This document shows positions 54,271 through 62,576 of a DNA stretch of 64,000 nt, piece after piece. Source of the DNA: Barnesiella sp. WM24. GTDB taxonomy: Bacteria > Bacteroidota > Bacteroidia > Bacteroidales > Muribaculaceae. Each line of letters starts with the position of its first letter. Position 1 is the stretch's first letter. The position numbers and the translations under genes are program-made. The DNA lies in NCBI RefSeq assembly GCF_004570975.1, contig NZ_SPPC01000009.1, forward strand, positions 1 through 64,000, given 5' to 3'. The notes beneath the pieces are model-generated. The model was given only the letters and a program-made list of their open reading frames with translations. It was not told the DNA's origin and made no database searches.

Positions 54271-55698
54271 ATGTCACGTACAATCGTTATCTTACACTTA
54301 ATTATTGCAGTTTTGTTTTGCCGGTCAGAATTGTTTGCCGGTGTACCTTGGGAGCATGGTGACCTGCGTGTCGCTGCCGGAGGGAGATATTTCTGTCATG
54401 ACGACGGTACACGTTTTTTCTGGATGGGAGATACCGGCTGGCTTCTTCCGGAGCGACTTGACAGGGACGAAGCGGTTGAATATCTTGACGGTGTGGCAGA
54501 AGCGGGATTTAATGTCGTGCAGGTGCAGACAGTAAACGGAGTCCCTGCCACAAACGTGTATGGATGCAGTTCCCATCCGTCGGGCTATGACTTCTCTGAC
54601 GTGGATCGTGACGGTGATAACGGATATTGGCGGCACATGGATTTTATCGTTGACCGTGCTGCTGAACGTGGAATATATATAGGTATGGTGTGTATATGGG
54701 GCGGACTGGTCAAGAGTGGCAAAATGAATGAGGCAGAGGCGTGTAGCTACGGCAGGTTTCTTGCCGGGAGGTATAAGGATAAGCCAAATATAATCTGGAT
54801 AATCGGTGGTGACATACGTGGTGATGTCAAAACTGAGGTTTGGGAGGCGCTCGCGCAGTCTATAAAGGAGGTAGACGGGCGTCATCTCATGAGTTTTCAT
54901 CCATTTGGACGCACATCATCCATTGAATGGTTTCATGATGCCGCGTGGCTTGATTTCAATATGTTTCAGAGTGGACATCGCAGATATGACCAGACTCGTG
55001 GTGATGGCGATGACAGGGCGCAGGCTTCTCAGGCTGAGGACAATTGGAGATATGTCGAGGCAGCCCTGGCGATGTCGCCGCTGAAGCCGGTGATTGATGC
55101 CGAGCCGAGTTATGAAGAAATCCCTCAGGGGTTGCATGACCCATCCGAGCCTTGGTGGAAAGCTCCTGATGTGAGGCGTTATGCTTACTGGTCGGTGATT
55201 TCAGGCGCGGCAGGTCACACCTATGGACATTCTTCCGTAATGCAGATGAAAAAGGATGAGCCGGTCGGAGCCTATGGTGCAGTCAAGACATGGCGTGAGG
55301 GCATGAAGGATCCGGGATATAATCAGATGAAGTATCTGCGCCGACTGATGGAGATGCTTCCATATGATGAACTTATTCCCGATCAGGAGATTGTTGCAGG
55401 AGAGAACGGCGAACGATATGAAAGGGTTGTAGCTGCGCGCGGTCGTGACTGGATGATTCTGTATACATATACCAATCGTCGGTTTATGGTGAATCTTGAC
55501 AAAATCAAAGGTGATAAAAAGCGGGCCTGGTGGTATGACGTGACTGACGGTACAATTCTTTATGCCGGAGACTATACCGGAGGAGTTGCCGGATTCCACT
55601 ATGCCGGTGTGCCTGAAGGCGCAGGAAATGACCGCGTGCTTATCATAACAGACGCTGACGCAGGCTATATTAGTGATTCCTCTATCCCGGCAAGATGA
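54271..55698 (+). CDS. GH140-like (apiosidase-type, DUF4038) glycoside hydrolase
   Basis: A 475-residue exported TIM-barrel protein. A signal peptide (about 1-22) is followed by the DUF4038 pattern: GTRFFWMGDTGWLL, DRDEAVEYLDGVAEAGFNVVQVQ, then KPNIIWIIGGD with a likely acid/base position. A small C-terminal beta domain closes it (about 385-475). The founding GH140 enzyme is an endo-apiosidase acting on rhamnogalacturonan-II, but many DUF4038 proteins have other or unknown targets. Its position, divergent from GH105-GH106 and GH28, supports a pectin substrate. The specific apiosidase activity is inference. Confidence 0.82.
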   Translation: MSRTIVILHLIIAVLFCRSELFAGVPWEHGDLRVAAGGRYFCHDDGTRFFWMGDTGWLLPERLDRDEAVEYLDGVAEAGFNVVQVQTVNGVPATNVYGCSSHPSGYDFSDVDRDGDNGYWRHMDFIVDRAAERGIYIGMVCIWGGLVKSGKMNEAEACSYGRFLAGRYKDKPNIIWIIGGDIRGDVKTEVWEALAQSIKEVDGRHLMSFHPFGRTSSIEWFHDAAWLDFNMFQSGHRRYDQTRGDGDDRAQASQAEDNWRYVEAALAMSPLKPVIDAEPSYEEIPQGLHDPSEPWWKAPDVRRYAYWSVISGAAGHTYGHSSVMQMKKDEPVGAYGAVKTWREGMKDPGYNQMKYLRRLMEMLPYDELIPDQEIVAGENGERYERVVAARGRDWMILYTYTNRRFMVNLDKIKGDKKRAWWYDVTDGTILYAGDYTGGVAGFHYAGVPEGAGNDRVLIITDADAGYISDSSIPAR

Positions 55699-55707
55699 TG
55701 CAGGCAG

Positions 55708-56229
55708 TTAGTCCCAGATGTCGGGGGTATTAAGTCCGTAATTAGTGGTGACTGTTGATTGCGCCGGAAGTTTGTCTACAAGAATGGCATTGCGAGTCAG
55801 AAACAGATGAGATTCGGAATCTCCTGACGCCGTCCTGACTGTATAGGTCGTTGACAATACATACATGTCACGGTTGTAGTCAAGATAAAACCAGTGACTC
55901 ACACTTAATATCGGTAATGTTACAGCATCATAGTCGACAATCAAGGTGTATCTGGAGTAATCGATTTCGAGAAATTGCTTTGGTATGGGAAAGAAAGGGA
56001 AGTCAGGAATCTCTTCAGCAGAGTTGATAATATAAGTATGATTTACTGCCGACTTGACCTGTTCTTTCAATGACTGCTCTGCGCTATCCCAGTCAATGTC
56101 GAGAATATCAGACTCATATGTCTTTGTTATTGCTACTTCGGCATAGGGATCTTCGTTGTTGCTATGATTGCAGGATGATGTCGCAGCCATCGTTAGTATG
56201 GCAGCAAGCAGTATATATATTCTGTTCAT
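55708..56229 (-). CDS. Lipoprotein of unknown function
   Basis: A 173-residue protein with a lipoprotein signal (LTMAATSSC; the Cys is near residue 20). The remainder is beta-rich and slightly acidic, with no recognised domain. The frame is open to an ATG at 56283, but ATG 56229 (MNRIYILLAAIL) gives a proper signal sequence and is preferred. It converges with the GH140-like gene (nine bases apart). No clear promoter is seen. Confidence 0.65.
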   Translation of the reverse strand: MNRIYILLAAILTMAATSSCNHSNNEDPYAEVAITKTYESDILDIDWDSAEQSLKEQVKSAVNHTYIINSAEEIPDFPFFPIPKQFLEIDYSRYTLIVDYDAVTLPILSVSHWFYLDYNRDMYVLSTTYTVRTASGDSESHLFLTRNAILVDKLPAQSTVTTNYGLNTPDIWD

Positions 56230-56314
56230 GTCTTGATAAAAAGAGCTGAGTTTATATATGAGTAACGCAACGGGTTGTCTCATATTGTCTATGTATGTTT
56301 TTTGTGTAAAAAAA

Positions 56315-56347
56315 CTTGGCGGCGTGATGTCGGATTTTGTATATTTG
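56315..56347 (+). promoter_or_regulatory. Promoter of the M18 aminopeptidase gene
   Basis: CTTG (56315-56318), a 21-base spacer and TATATTTG (56340-56347) fit the consensus. The start site would be near 56354. This rules out the longer frame beginning at 56275 and sets the ATG at 56374. Confidence 0.65.
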
Positions 56348-56373
56348 CGTTATACTTCTTAAAGATAACAGAT

Positions 56374-57675
56374 ATGGCAAAATATGGAGCTACAGTCGAA
56401 GGGCTGATGGAGTTTTTGGATTCAAGCGTGTGCAACTTTTATGCGGTAGATACGCTGAAGGCTATGCTTGACGACGCCGGGTTTACGATGCTTAACTTTC
56501 AGGACAAATGGTGTCTTGAGTGGGGAGGCAAGTATTATGTGACAAAAAATGACTCGGCAATATTTGCCTTTATCGTTGGAGACGGGGCGCCGAGTGACGG
56601 CTTCCGTATAATATCGGCTCACAGTGACTCTCCAGGATTCAGAATTAAGCCTAATCCGGAAATGGTATCTGACGGCGGTATATTGAAGCTAAATACCGAG
56701 GTATATGGCGGACCGATTCTATACACATGGTTTGACCGTCCGTTGTCGATTGCAGGAAGGGTGGTGTTGCGCAGCGGTGACCCGTTTTCTCCGGAAACGA
56801 GGCTTGTCAAATTTGAAGAGCCTCTTCTTACCATACCTCACCTTGCCATTCACTTTAACCGCAGTGTTAATGACGGCAACCCGCTTTCCAAGCAAAAAGA
56901 CATGCTTCCTGTGATAGGGATGATAAACGACCGTGCGGAAAAGGAGGGTTTCCTCTTGCGGCTTGTCGCCGAGCGTCTTGATGTCAATCCCGCCGACATC
57001 ATTGATTTTGACCTGTCGCTTTATGACACGACCCAGGCATGTTTACTCGGAACGGGAAGCGAGTTTGTCACCTCGGGAAGACTTGATGACCTTTCTATGG
57101 TGCATGCCGCAGTTTCGGCGTTGCTTAGCGCTGACGGAGATTGCAGCCAGACCCGCATCATGGCTATATTTGATAATGAAGAGACGGGCTCTGGCACTAA
57201 GCAGGGGGCGGCGTCGCCTGTGCTGAAGAATCTGTGCCGACGCATAATCATGGCTCTCGGAGGCTCGGAGGAGGATTTCCTTCGCGGAGTGGCAAAATCA
57301 TTTATGATATCAGCCGACAATGCTCATGGTCTGCATCCAAATTATCCGGAGAAGCAGGACCCGACAAATCATCCGGTACTCGGCGGCGGTCCGGTGATAA
57401 AGATAAACGCCAACTGCAAGTATATGACTGACGCCGATTCCGCCGCGGTGTTCAAAAATATATGTGATGAGGCGGATGTGCCTTGCCAATATTTTGTCAA
57501 TCACTCCGACGTGGCGGGCGGGTCTACGCTCGGCAATATACTGACATCTCAGATTGACTTGCGCGGCGTTGACATGGGAGCGGCATTATGGGCTATGCAT
57601 TCTGTGCGCGAGACTGCCTCGGCTCAGGATCACCTTCACACGATTGACGCCTTTGTGAGATTTTTCAATATTTAA
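56374..57675 (+). CDS. apeB: M18-family aspartyl aminopeptidase
   Basis: A 433-residue cytosolic zinc aminopeptidase that releases acidic residues from peptide N-termini. Metal-binding motifs of the family are visible: SAHSDSPGFRIKP (His and Asp), FDNEETGSGTKQGA (Glu pair) and the C-terminal VNHSDVAGGSTLGN (His). MISADNAHGLHPNYPEK, the classical M18 signature, is present. Length is standard. It converges with the RluA-type gene seven bases away. Confidence 0.93.
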   Translation: MAKYGATVEGLMEFLDSSVCNFYAVDTLKAMLDDAGFTMLNFQDKWCLEWGGKYYVTKNDSAIFAFIVGDGAPSDGFRIISAHSDSPGFRIKPNPEMVSDGGILKLNTEVYGGPILYTWFDRPLSIAGRVVLRSGDPFSPETRLVKFEEPLLTIPHLAIHFNRSVNDGNPLSKQKDMLPVIGMINDRAEKEGFLLRLVAERLDVNPADIIDFDLSLYDTTQACLLGTGSEFVTSGRLDDLSMVHAAVSALLSADGDCSQTRIMAIFDNEETGSGTKQGAASPVLKNLCRRIIMALGGSEEDFLRGVAKSFMISADNAHGLHPNYPEKQDPTNHPVLGGGPVIKINANCKYMTDADSAAVFKNICDEADVPCQYFVNHSDVAGGSTLGNILTSQIDLRGVDMGAALWAMHSVRETASAQDHLHTIDAFVRFFNI

Positions 57676-57682
57676 GAGACTC

Positions 57683-58366
57683 TCAACTGGTCTTGATGCC
57701 GGCGGTAAGTGCCTGCCACAGATTGTCGTCGGGCACAGGGGCGGTTATGTCTATGCGTTCTCCGCTGACAGGGTGAATAAACTCTATGCGATGAGAAAGC
57801 AGGGAGATGCACCCGTCAGGGTTGCTGCGCTTGTCGCCATATTTAAGGTCTCCTTTTATGGGGCAGCCTATAGCCGACATCTGGACCCTGATCTGGTGTT
57901 TGCGACCTGTAAGAAGATTTATTTCAAGAAGGTGATAACGGTCGGATGAAGCGATGTGGCGGTATTGCAATATCGCTTTTTGTGACCCTTTTTTCTCATT
58001 GACCGATGCGTAGGATTTATTGTTGCGTTCAGTCGTCGTGATGTAGTGTGTCAATGTGTCAGATTCTTTTGGCGGGCAGTTACGCGTGATTGCCCAATAA
58101 GTCTTTTTCACCTCTCCCTTGCGAAACATTTCGTTCATGCGGGTCAATGCCTTGGAGGTCTTGGCGAATACAACAAGCCCTCCGACAGGGCGGTCAAGCC
58201 TGTGGACGACACCGCAGAATACATTTCCGGGCTTTGCATATTTCTCCTTAATCCAAAGTTTAAGCTCTTCAACCAGTGGGCGGTCGCCTGTCTTGTCGCC
58301 TTGCACAATTTCTCCCGGAGCCTTATTTACTATGATTAAATGATTGTCTTCGTAGATTACTTCCAT
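57683..58366 (-). CDS. RluA-family pseudouridine synthase
   Basis: A 227-residue enzyme converting a uridine of rRNA or tRNA to pseudouridine. The catalytic motif with its Asp is HRLDRPVGGLVVFAKT. IIVNKAPGEIVQGD and the ending LLTGRKHQIRVQMSAIGCPIKGD are characteristic. It lacks an S4 domain, as RluA and TruC-like members do. ATG 58366 (MEVIYEDN) is chosen because the longer frame to 58417 would run through the terminator hairpin of the upstream mutase gene. The target uridine cannot be told. Confidence 0.92.
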   Translation of the reverse strand: MEVIYEDNHLIIVNKAPGEIVQGDKTGDRPLVEELKLWIKEKYAKPGNVFCGVVHRLDRPVGGLVVFAKTSKALTRMNEMFRKGEVKKTYWAITRNCPPKESDTLTHYITTTERNNKSYASVNEKKGSQKAILQYRHIASSDRYHLLEINLLTGRKHQIRVQMSAIGCPIKGDLKYGDKRSNPDGCISLLSHRIEFIHPVSGERIDITAPVPDDNLWQALTAGIKTS

Positions 58367-58382
58367 CTTGGGCTTTTCATTA

Positions 58383-58419
58383 AAATGCTGGCGACCGCCT
58401 ATGGAAGTCGCCAGCATTT
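58383..58419 (-). terminator. Terminator after the phosphoglucomutase gene
   Basis: A perfect 13-pair stem (AAATGCTGGCGAC at 58383-58395 with 58407-58419) and an 11-base loop lie 23 bases past the mutase stop. On the minus strand TTTTAATG follows. It separates mutase and pseudouridine synthase transcripts. Confidence 0.75.
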
Positions 58420-58442
58420 ATTATACATTTTGTGACCGGCTA

Positions 58443-60194
58443 TCAATCAATGCCAAGGTCTTTCTTTATCTGTTCAATCTTGTTGTTGGCGTCAATATTG
58501 GCCTTTTCATAGTCAGCGGCTTCTTTCATGACACCTCTTACCTCAACATAGAACTTGATTTTAGGCTCGGTTCCTGAAGGACGTACCGACACCTTTGTGC
58601 CGTCGGCAGTGAAATACTGGAGCACATTGCTGGTAGTGGGCATGTCCATCTTGGTTATCTCGCCTGACTTCATGTCTTTCATGTTCAGGTCAGCATAATC
58701 CTTTACAAGCACAACGTCGCTTCCTGCAAGCTGCTTGGGCGGGTTGGCGCGGAACTCCTTCATGATTGCTATAATCTCTTCCGCTCCTGACTTGCCTTTA
58801 CGTACAAGCGAGATGCCGGCTTCATGAGAGTAACCATATTTGATATAGATGTCCTGAAGCATCTGGAGGAAGTTCATGTTTTTGGTCTTAGCCCAAGCAA
58901 GTGCCTCAGCCATGAGTGAGATAGCCGATACGGCGTCTTTGTCACGGCAGAAGTCTTCAGCAAGGAATCCGTAGCTTTCCTCTCCGCCTCCGAGATAGCG
59001 GCCCACTCCTTCGTTTTCACGGATTACCGCTGCAATCCACTTGAAGCCGGTGTAGCAGTCATACATCTTGAAGCCGTTCTGGTCAGCAATAGACTTGATT
59101 GTCTCGGTGGTGACGATTGTCTTTACGATATACTCCTTGCCGGTAATCTTTCCGAGCTCCTTGTTACGGGTCATGATGTAGTTGAGGAGTATCATTACAA
59201 TCTGATTACCGTTGATAAGCACGTATTCGCCATTGTCATCGCGTAAAACACAGCCGATACGGTCAGCATCGGGGTCAGATGCAAGGATAAGGTCGGCGCC
59301 TACTTCCTTTGCCTTTGCGATTGCCATCGCCATTGCCGAGGGGTTCTCGGGGTTGGGTGACTCTACAGTGGGGAAGTCTCCGCTTGTAACGTCCTGTTCG
59401 GGCACATTGATTATGTTGGTGAAGCCATAATTGCGAAGTGACTCGGGGATAAGTGTCACGCCGGTGCCGTGGATAGGGGTGTAGACAATCTTCAGGTCAT
59501 GATACTTTGCCACGGCTTCGGGGCTTAATTGCAATCCCTTGATTGCGGCAAGGAATTTTTTGTCGATTTCATCACCGATGATAGTGATTTTTGACTTGTC
59601 GCCCTGGAACTTGACTTCTCCTACGCCTGCGATTTTCTCCACATACTCGATGATATTGGTGTCATGAGGAGCGATAATCTGAGCGCCGTCAGACCAATAT
59701 GCCTTGTAGCCGTTATATTCCTTGGGGTTGTGGGATGCAGTGATGTTTACACCGCTCTGGCAACCGAGTTCACGGATTGCGTAAGATAGCTCGGGAGTGG
59801 GGCGGAAGCTGTCAAACAGATACACCTTGATTCCGTTTGCCGAGAATACATCGGCTACGATTTCAGCAAAAAGGCGGCTGTTGTTACGTACGTCATGACC
59901 TACGACAACCGAAATTTCAGGCAGGTCCTTGAATGCGACCTTCAGATAGTTGGCAAGTCCCTGAGTGGCTGCTCCTACTGTATATTTGTTCATACGGTTG
60001 CTTCCGGCACCCATGATACCGCGAAGACCGCCTGTTCCAAATTCCAGATCACGGTAGAAAGAGTCGATAAGCTCTGTCTTGTCGTCGGCGTCAAGCATGC
60101 GACGCACTTCAACTTTGGTCTCTTCGTCGTAACCGTCGCCCAGCCAGGTATTGGCTTTCGCGATTACCTCTTTCATCAAATCTTCATTCTCCAT
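58443..60194 (-). CDS. pgm: Phosphoglucomutase / phospho-sugar mutase
   Basis: A 583-residue alpha-D-phosphohexomutase interconverting glucose-1- and glucose-6-phosphate. The phosphoserine loop TASHNPKEYNGYK, the Mg-binding DPDADRIG, the sugar-specificity loop GGGEESYGF and the C-terminal RPSGTEPKIKFYVE phosphate site are all present. It is the long PGM2-like form usual in Bacteroidota. It has its own promoter and terminator, so it is monocistronic. It would connect glgP, which releases glucose-1-phosphate, to glycolysis and supply UDP-glucose for ugd. Confidence 0.94.
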   Translation of the reverse strand: MENEDLMKEVIAKANTWLGDGYDEETKVEVRRMLDADDKTELIDSFYRDLEFGTGGLRGIMGAGSNRMNKYTVGAATQGLANYLKVAFKDLPEISVVVGHDVRNNSRLFAEIVADVFSANGIKVYLFDSFRPTPELSYAIRELGCQSGVNITASHNPKEYNGYKAYWSDGAQIIAPHDTNIIEYVEKIAGVGEVKFQGDKSKITIIGDEIDKKFLAAIKGLQLSPEAVAKYHDLKIVYTPIHGTGVTLIPESLRNYGFTNIINVPEQDVTSGDFPTVESPNPENPSAMAMAIAKAKEVGADLILASDPDADRIGCVLRDDNGEYVLINGNQIVMILLNYIMTRNKELGKITGKEYIVKTIVTTETIKSIADQNGFKMYDCYTGFKWIAAVIRENEGVGRYLGGGEESYGFLAEDFCRDKDAVSAISLMAEALAWAKTKNMNFLQMLQDIYIKYGYSHEAGISLVRKGKSGAEEIIAIMKEFRANPPKQLAGSDVVLVKDYADLNMKDMKSGEITKMDMPTTSNVLQYFTADGTKVSVRPSGTEPKIKFYVEVRGVMKEAADYEKANIDANNKIEQIKKDLGID

Positions 60195-60233
60195 GTTGGT
60201 ATTATTTTTGATTTTGTGTTGTTAGTTATATGG

Positions 60234-60265
60234 CAAAGATAGTGTTTTGTAGCTATAAAAGCAAG
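60234..60265 (-). promoter_or_regulatory. Promoter of the phosphoglucomutase gene
   Basis: On the minus strand CTTG (60262-60265), exactly 20 bases, then TATCTTTG (60234-60241). The start would be near 60227, about 33 bases before the ATG. Confidence 0.65.
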
Positions 60266-60317
60266 CAAGTGGTTAAAATAATCGGATAGTGTCAGAAAAT
60301 ATCGACAGTTTGCATTG

Positions 60318-61991
60318 TCACCAAGTAAATCCACCGGAATAGTCGGCGGTGTTACCTGCGGCGTCGGTCACCTTCAGGCTCACCGAGTGATGCTTTCCTT
60401 TGTCAAAACGTCGTGGATCCATGACAAAACTTAACCGCCCGGTTTTTCCGTCAAGCTCAAACAGGGCAAATTTACCGTCGATTTCGCCTCGCCAGCTTTT
60501 CACTCCGCTGAGATTGTCGCTGATTTTAAAGCTTATTTTGCCTTTTTTGCCCCATGAGGCGGGGATTTCAGGCTTTATTACCGGATCCACATTATCGGTA
60601 GTGACAGCAAATGATCCGAGCGCGCTCGGAGTGCCTGTTATTGTGCCGTTACTGTATTTGGAGTCAACACGGCTTACTCTTTTGCCATTGATGCGCACAA
60701 GGACATATTTCTGCTTGTCGGCTATTGTATCGTGGGGCAGGTCTATCTCTATTACATACTCTCCGGCTACAGGGATTGTGCGGTCGGCTATTTTGTATAT
60801 CGGGGTGAGATAGGTCTGTGACGGAGAGGTGCTGACCGAGAAGTTCAGGTCATCATAAAAAGTGCCGGCGGGAAACTCGAGTCTTATGCCATCGTTTGAC
60901 CATGTGTTTTTGCCGTCAAAATTAAAACGGTCGCCTTCGGCGGTAATCTCTGTTATCGGGCGTTTCACGCCTTTTATCGTAAACGGCACTCGCTTCGTGT
61001 TGCCGTGTTCGTCGGTCAGAGTCCACTCGCAGTTGTAATCGCGCTCTTCGTTGATGTCGATAATGCCATTTTCTTCAGTGGTGACCATATAGTCGAGAGG
61101 TGATGCCGCCGGTTCGTAGGACCACATTGTCCACGACCCGTTGTTGACGACTCCGGCATAGTCTACAAGGGTGTTGACCGCTCTGGTTGTAGCGAAGCTG
61201 AAGCGGTCGGTCTTCCTGCGGTAAATCTCCTTGCCGTCAACCTTTAGCGAAAGATGCTTTACGCCGTATATATTGGTCGTTCCGGTCATCTTGTCATAAG
61301 CCTTGATGCCGGGTATGACTTTTCCCCATGCCGTGAAGGGTTGGTTGAACGATGCGGGGACATGAGTCTCCGGGCTCGGTTTGCCGTCGACCTCACCTTC
61401 TCCTTTTACCGGATACAGCGAGATTGAGCGTATCTCGGGAGCCACATCGTCTTTAATGTAACTCTTGAAGTAGGGCATAGGGTCAAGCGGGTCTTCTGTC
61501 GCTGTGTCGCGGATGTCCATGTGGAGGTGCGGGCCGCCTGATGACCCGGAGTTTCCGCTTAAAGCGATTTTTTCGCCTTTGCCTACAGGTATTTCGCCGG
61601 GTTCAAAAGTGAGGTCAACCGAAAACTGCTCGCGGTCATACTGGATGTCGCGCACTTTGCAGTCGATCTTGTCGGCAAACTCCTGGAGATGTCCGTATAC
61701 GGTGGTTATGCCGAGAGAAGGATGAGTGACATATATTGCCCTGCCAAATCCCCACGGCGATACAACCACGCGTGACACATATCCGTCGGCGGCACAATAT
61801 ATGGGTAATCCTGTCCTGCCCTGTGTCTTGAAATCGAGACCGGAATGGAAATGATTGTTGCGCAGCTCACCAAAATTACCGCTCAACAGCAAAGGGATGT
61901 TGAGCGGCTTGGCAAGTTCAGGCAACTCGCCTGCACTGATTGACGGCATTGACGCAATCAATGCAGGGAGTAGTAGAAAGCGTATTTTCAT
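60318..61991 (-). CDS. M23-family metallopeptidase (LytM-type)
   Basis: A 557-residue exported protein: signal peptide (about 1-21), then the LytM/M23 catalytic domain (about 30-170). Zinc ligands are HFHSGLDF (His and Asp) and GPHLHMD (His-x-His). The GHLQEF segment between them is also conserved. The C-terminal 380 residues are several beta-sandwich modules. The family cleaves peptidoglycan stem or cross-link peptides or acts as an amidase activator. It overlaps the DUF3332 gene by four bases, and an MltF-like transglycosylase gene lies just upstream, so these likely form one cell-wall operon. Confidence 0.91.
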   Translation of the reverse strand: MKIRFLLLPALIASMPSISAGELPELAKPLNIPLLLSGNFGELRNNHFHSGLDFKTQGRTGLPIYCAADGYVSRVVVSPWGFGRAIYVTHPSLGITTVYGHLQEFADKIDCKVRDIQYDREQFSVDLTFEPGEIPVGKGEKIALSGNSGSSGGPHLHMDIRDTATEDPLDPMPYFKSYIKDDVAPEIRSISLYPVKGEGEVDGKPSPETHVPASFNQPFTAWGKVIPGIKAYDKMTGTTNIYGVKHLSLKVDGKEIYRRKTDRFSFATTRAVNTLVDYAGVVNNGSWTMWSYEPAASPLDYMVTTEENGIIDINEERDYNCEWTLTDEHGNTKRVPFTIKGVKRPITEITAEGDRFNFDGKNTWSNDGIRLEFPAGTFYDDLNFSVSTSPSQTYLTPIYKIADRTIPVAGEYVIEIDLPHDTIADKQKYVLVRINGKRVSRVDSKYSNGTITGTPSALGSFAVTTDNVDPVIKPEIPASWGKKGKISFKISDNLSGVKSWRGEIDGKFALFELDGKTGRLSFVMDPRRFDKGKHHSVSLKVTDAAGNTADYSGGFTW

Positions 61992-62536
61992 CGACGGGCA
62001 AATGTAGTTCCTGCGGCGATATTCTGATAAGCGAGCACTCCGTCATGAGAGAGTTCTACAGGCTGCATTGTGCCATCGGGTGCGATCATCTCTACATGGG
62101 TGTCATCGATGAATGTCATAAGCTTGTAGCTTTCGCTTCCGTTTGCGCTGACACTCCAGCTGCGGTCAGAGTCATTAAAGTCAAGGCGGACGATGCTGCC
62201 ATCGTTCTCGCTGGTTATGGTGTAGCCGGTCTTGTCACACTCTACTATGTATTTGCCATCCTGTCCGTCTATCACCTTTTTGCCATAAGCGACAGGGTTG
62301 TTTCCGCTCCAGAACTCGATGGAGTTGAACACAACTACATCAGCGAAAGCTGAAACTTCATATACGGGAATAATCCAGAATGCAAAGAACACCAGCTCGT
62401 TGACAAATTTGTTGCTGATAGTCTTGTTCCATGTCAGTAACTTGTTGGTCAATGCAAAGCTTCCGATGCATGAAGTGGATAGCATGGATGCCGCGAGGGC
62501 AAGCACTACTGCGACGCTGAGATACTTCTTTTTCAT
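61988..62536 (-). CDS. DUF3332 lipoprotein
   Basis: A 182-residue protein of the DUF3332 family. It has a lipoprotein-type signal (AASMLSTSC, Cys near residue 22) followed by GSFALTNKLLTWNKTISNKF, a hydrophobic helix (FFAFWIIPVYEVSAFADVVVF), EFWSGNNP and a small beta domain. The frame is open to 62617, but ATG 62536 (MKKKYLSVAVV) gives the signal. The stop overlaps the M23 gene start (ATGA), implying coupled translation. Function of the family is unknown. Confidence 0.87.
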   Translation of the reverse strand: MKKKYLSVAVVLALAASMLSTSCIGSFALTNKLLTWNKTISNKFVNELVFFAFWIIPVYEVSAFADVVVFNSIEFWSGNNPVAYGKKVIDGQDGKYIVECDKTGYTITSENDGSIVRLDFNDSDRSWSVSANGSESYKLMTFIDDTHVEMIAPDGTMQPVELSHDGVLAYQNIAAGTTFARR

Positions 62537-62576
62537 AATAGAATGTTTTTTTGTTTGAGTTAATGAGATTATTGTT

